DNA from: Osmia lignaria lignaria
Lineage: Eukaryota > Arthropoda > Insecta > Hymenoptera > Megachilidae
DNA: 64,000 nucleotides
NCBI RefSeq assembly: GCF_051020975.1
Contig: NC_135045.1
Location: 7,194,501 to 7,258,500, forward strand
Reading direction: 5' to 3'
Below, in pieces: positions 61,601 to 64,000 of this stretch. Positions within the stretch are counted from its first letter, which is position 1, and each line of letters starts with the position of its first letter. The translations under genes and the position numbers were made by a program. A model generated the notes under the pieces. It had not been told where the DNA came from. It saw nothing but the letters and a program-made list of their open reading frames with translations, and did not search any database.

Positions 61601-64000
61601 TTCTCAGACATGTGTAATTTGAGCCCCATATTTTAAATTATAAAATAGAAGGTATTTAGTATTTCTTATTACGTTGGAAAAGAACTACGAAAAGATTTAA
61701 TAGATCCATTAATCACGAGTTGTTAAGCAGTTCTAGAGGAGCAGCCTGAAATATCGTCGAAGGGGTACGTCGCGAGGTTGGCGCGCACCGATCGCGAACG
61801 AGATCGGTAAAGAATACCGAAGACAGGCTTGACAGTGGGGCTGGCGATCTTTATTGCATTATCGGCAGATCAGTCGATTTCTTCGATCGTTAGGTGAAAA
61901 TGATCGTTAGCGGCGTAGCATTCACGCCACGCTCTACGATGAATCTTCCTCGTCATCTGGCCGAGACGAGACGTTCGTCGCGGACCTGTCCGTACGCTCC
62001 CTCCGCTCCAAAGGTGTATAAATTGTCGAAGCCAGGCGGGACTGGAAGGTGCCGATACTCGATAAATCTATCCGTTCGTGATAGACGAGCCAAGGTGCAG
62101 GTTGCCCTGACCGCGCCGTGTGCAGCCGCAATGATGCACCTCTCCAACGGTTAGATGCACATGCACGATGCGTCTCTCGATGCACCTTCACCTGTGATCT
62201 CTAGCGGATGAGCCCACTGAACGACAGCGTCTCCTGCTTACCCTCGCGTTCCTCTTCATTCTGCTCCTTTATTCTTCAACCTTCCCCTTCGTGTCCTTTC
62301 GTTAATTATCTCGTTTCTCCTATTTCAAGCCCATGATTTCTCACCCTCGCGATGTTTCTATATTTTTATTTTAACCCACTATTGTACACATTTCGTGGGT
62401 CTAATAGACACGACTGACCTATTCGAGGATTGAAAAGAATTTATTTCAGTCCCTTTTTGGTCATGGTTCATCGTGATCACGATCACAGTGCCTGATTCTT
62501 AAAAATGTTCCGCACAAGCAACTTTCGATCGACCACAGATAGATGATAGTAGATTAGAATTGAAGTGGAAGGATGATGGTAATATTTCTATGACATTCAA
62601 CGATACGATACGATTAGATTGAAGACTGGTCTCATGGGATATTTCTGGACCACAGTATAAAGCATCCAGTGTACATTAACCTCGCGGATGCTAGCGAGCG
62701 AAATCGACAATGCATGAAAAACGTGCGTTCTGATCGCATAAAACAGTTCGACTTTCCTCTATGTCGGCGCGTATTAACGCCACTGCTATCGGCACGGTTC
62801 CCTGCGACACAATAGCACGCCCGGTGACACGCGACAACCGGTCGATCGGTGCTAGCGCCGCTTCGGGACGCAGGAAAAGGTCAGCCACGACGTTCAGCGT
62901 CGTTGTCGAGCATTGTCGCAGGTGTTTAACCTTCGCGGCAACGGGCTCAGGTGTGTTTCACCTGCGCTAGCTTGCGAGCACGCGTTCGTACGTACGAGAT
63001 CCTCGCTGGTCGCTCGATAAATTCCGCGTTTTTCCATATTCCCAGCTTCTCCTGCACTTCCGACCTGCGAGAGTTCGCATCCTGCGATCATCCTGCGGGA
63101 CGGATTTTTACTCGTCCTGTCGCTATTTTTTTTCCCCCCGTTCGGTACGGGGGAGAGAGACGGCGATAACTAGGATAATAAATTAACGCACACGACCTTA
63201 TCGAGCCGTATAATTCATCACGAGCTTACGTGCCAGCTCGTAGGCCGAGGCTAGCCTCACGTGTACGTCTCTCCGTGCCTCGTGTGATCCTGCTTTTGCA
63301 CATTAACCTCGTAAAACTCTAACGGCGTTCGACCTCTACACCTGTAGGAAGGAACGTTCCTCTGCCCTGGGTGCAATGTGAAAGTTCGGAGCACGGAAGA
63401 GAACAAAAAGGAGGGGGGGAGAGGAAAAAAGTACACTCGTTAACCGAGCGTTATCGTCGGGTCTCGTTAACGATGAACCCGAAGCCTGAATTTCTGGAAC
63501 TTTTATCGGATTAGAACGTACGATCGGTGAACCCGGTACCGGGCTAGGTTGAACAGGTGATCTCGGATTTCATTGAACACGACGTGGCAAGATCGATGGA
63601 CGGTTTCAGAGGGCTGTGTGTTGGTTATGCGATTTTGCCCGTGGCTTAATGGATTGGTGGATATTAAGCGATGAATTATTACCGCGGGCATGAGCACACG
63701 TGATATTTAGAATTTTCGTTCGAGGAGGTTTTTATTGAAACTGATGCTCCGTGTCGTTCCATTTTTCAATTGAACCTCTTTGCTTGATTATATTGGAGAA
63801 GAAAATAAGATACGCTCCTTATTGTTTTTCTTATTCTTCTACTTCCTTACAGTTCGACCATTCCATATTTAAATCCTCGAGTTCCCGTTGCCCAAGGATC
63901 GTCGCGCGCTTCCTTGAACGATCGAAAAGAATCGTTAAATCGAACAACTCAGTACGCGCCGAGCTTTGACAATCGCACAATGTCTTGATACCTCATCTAA
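58700..64000. other. Gene-free stretch, probably upstream intron or 5' flank of the KLF gene
   Basis: No supported gene. Frames such as 60743-61207 (plus, 154 codons) and 61894-62154 lack motifs and are mirrored on the other strand. Blocks around 59850-60120, with repeated AATTAA words in GC-richer context, look like candidate regulatory DNA by eye. The 62690-63180 stretch is GC-richer and includes a small hairpin at 63135-63153. Confidence 0.5.
63135..63153. repeat. Small GC hairpin
   Basis: CCCCCGT and ACGGGGG flank TCGGT: a perfect 7 bp stem, preceded by a T run. Function unknown. Confidence 0.5.

Overview
The window looks like nuclear DNA of an insect, most likely a hymenopteran (bee or wasp). 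The signs are a spliced metazoan gene with 70-190 bp introns, a pacifastin-type inhibitor gene (an arthropod family), an insect-type Kruppel-like factor with multi-kilobase introns, a eukaryotic tRNA-Asn with a Pol III terminator, and long AT-rich gene-poor stretches with fossil transposons. The order is an inference; species cannot be told from the sequence.

Layout. 1-15.4 kb holds no convincing gene apart from a possible exon at the left edge. 16.37-21.04 kb, minus strand, is a complete 13-exon suppressor of forked / CstF-77 gene, reconstructed exon by exon with phase-consistent GT-AG junctions (713 codons). One intron, after codon 83, is 1.5 kb while every other intron is under 200 bp. 0.5 kb upstream, on the same strand, is a tRNA-Asn(GUU). 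22.4-28.6 kb is a repeat island: composite tandem arrays, large palindromes, an 828 bp element with 31/32 bp terminal inverted repeats, a threefold repeat, a double hairpin and a 294 bp insertion between 13 bp direct repeats. 34.9-37.4 kb is a second repeat island built like a foldback element: minisatellite arms in opposite orientation around a 93 bp tandem array, plus a decamer array that reiterates the splice-donor consensus. The two islands share a homologous ~52 bp segment.

44.9-56.3 kb, minus strand, carries the 3' part of a Kruppel-like factor gene (dar1/KLF5 type). Three exons are certain, encoding an unusual Arg-Glu/Arg-Asp tract and then three C2H2 fingers; a fourth upstream exon at 57.3 kb is phase-compatible but unproven. 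The 5' end is not identified and may lie beyond the window. Inside the 8.7 kb last intron of this gene, on the opposite strand, sits a complete two-exon gene for a secreted 95-residue single-domain pacifastin inhibitor, with TATA box, initiator and poly(A) signal. The remaining 56-64 kb has only an orphan exon-like ORF on the plus strand and otherwise no support for genes.

The protein genes have unrelated jobs: su(f) acts in mRNA 3'-end cleavage, the KLF is a DNA-binding regulator, and the inhibitor acts outside the cell on chymotrypsin-like proteases. No operon-like logic links them; the only structural link is nesting of the inhibitor within the KLF intron.
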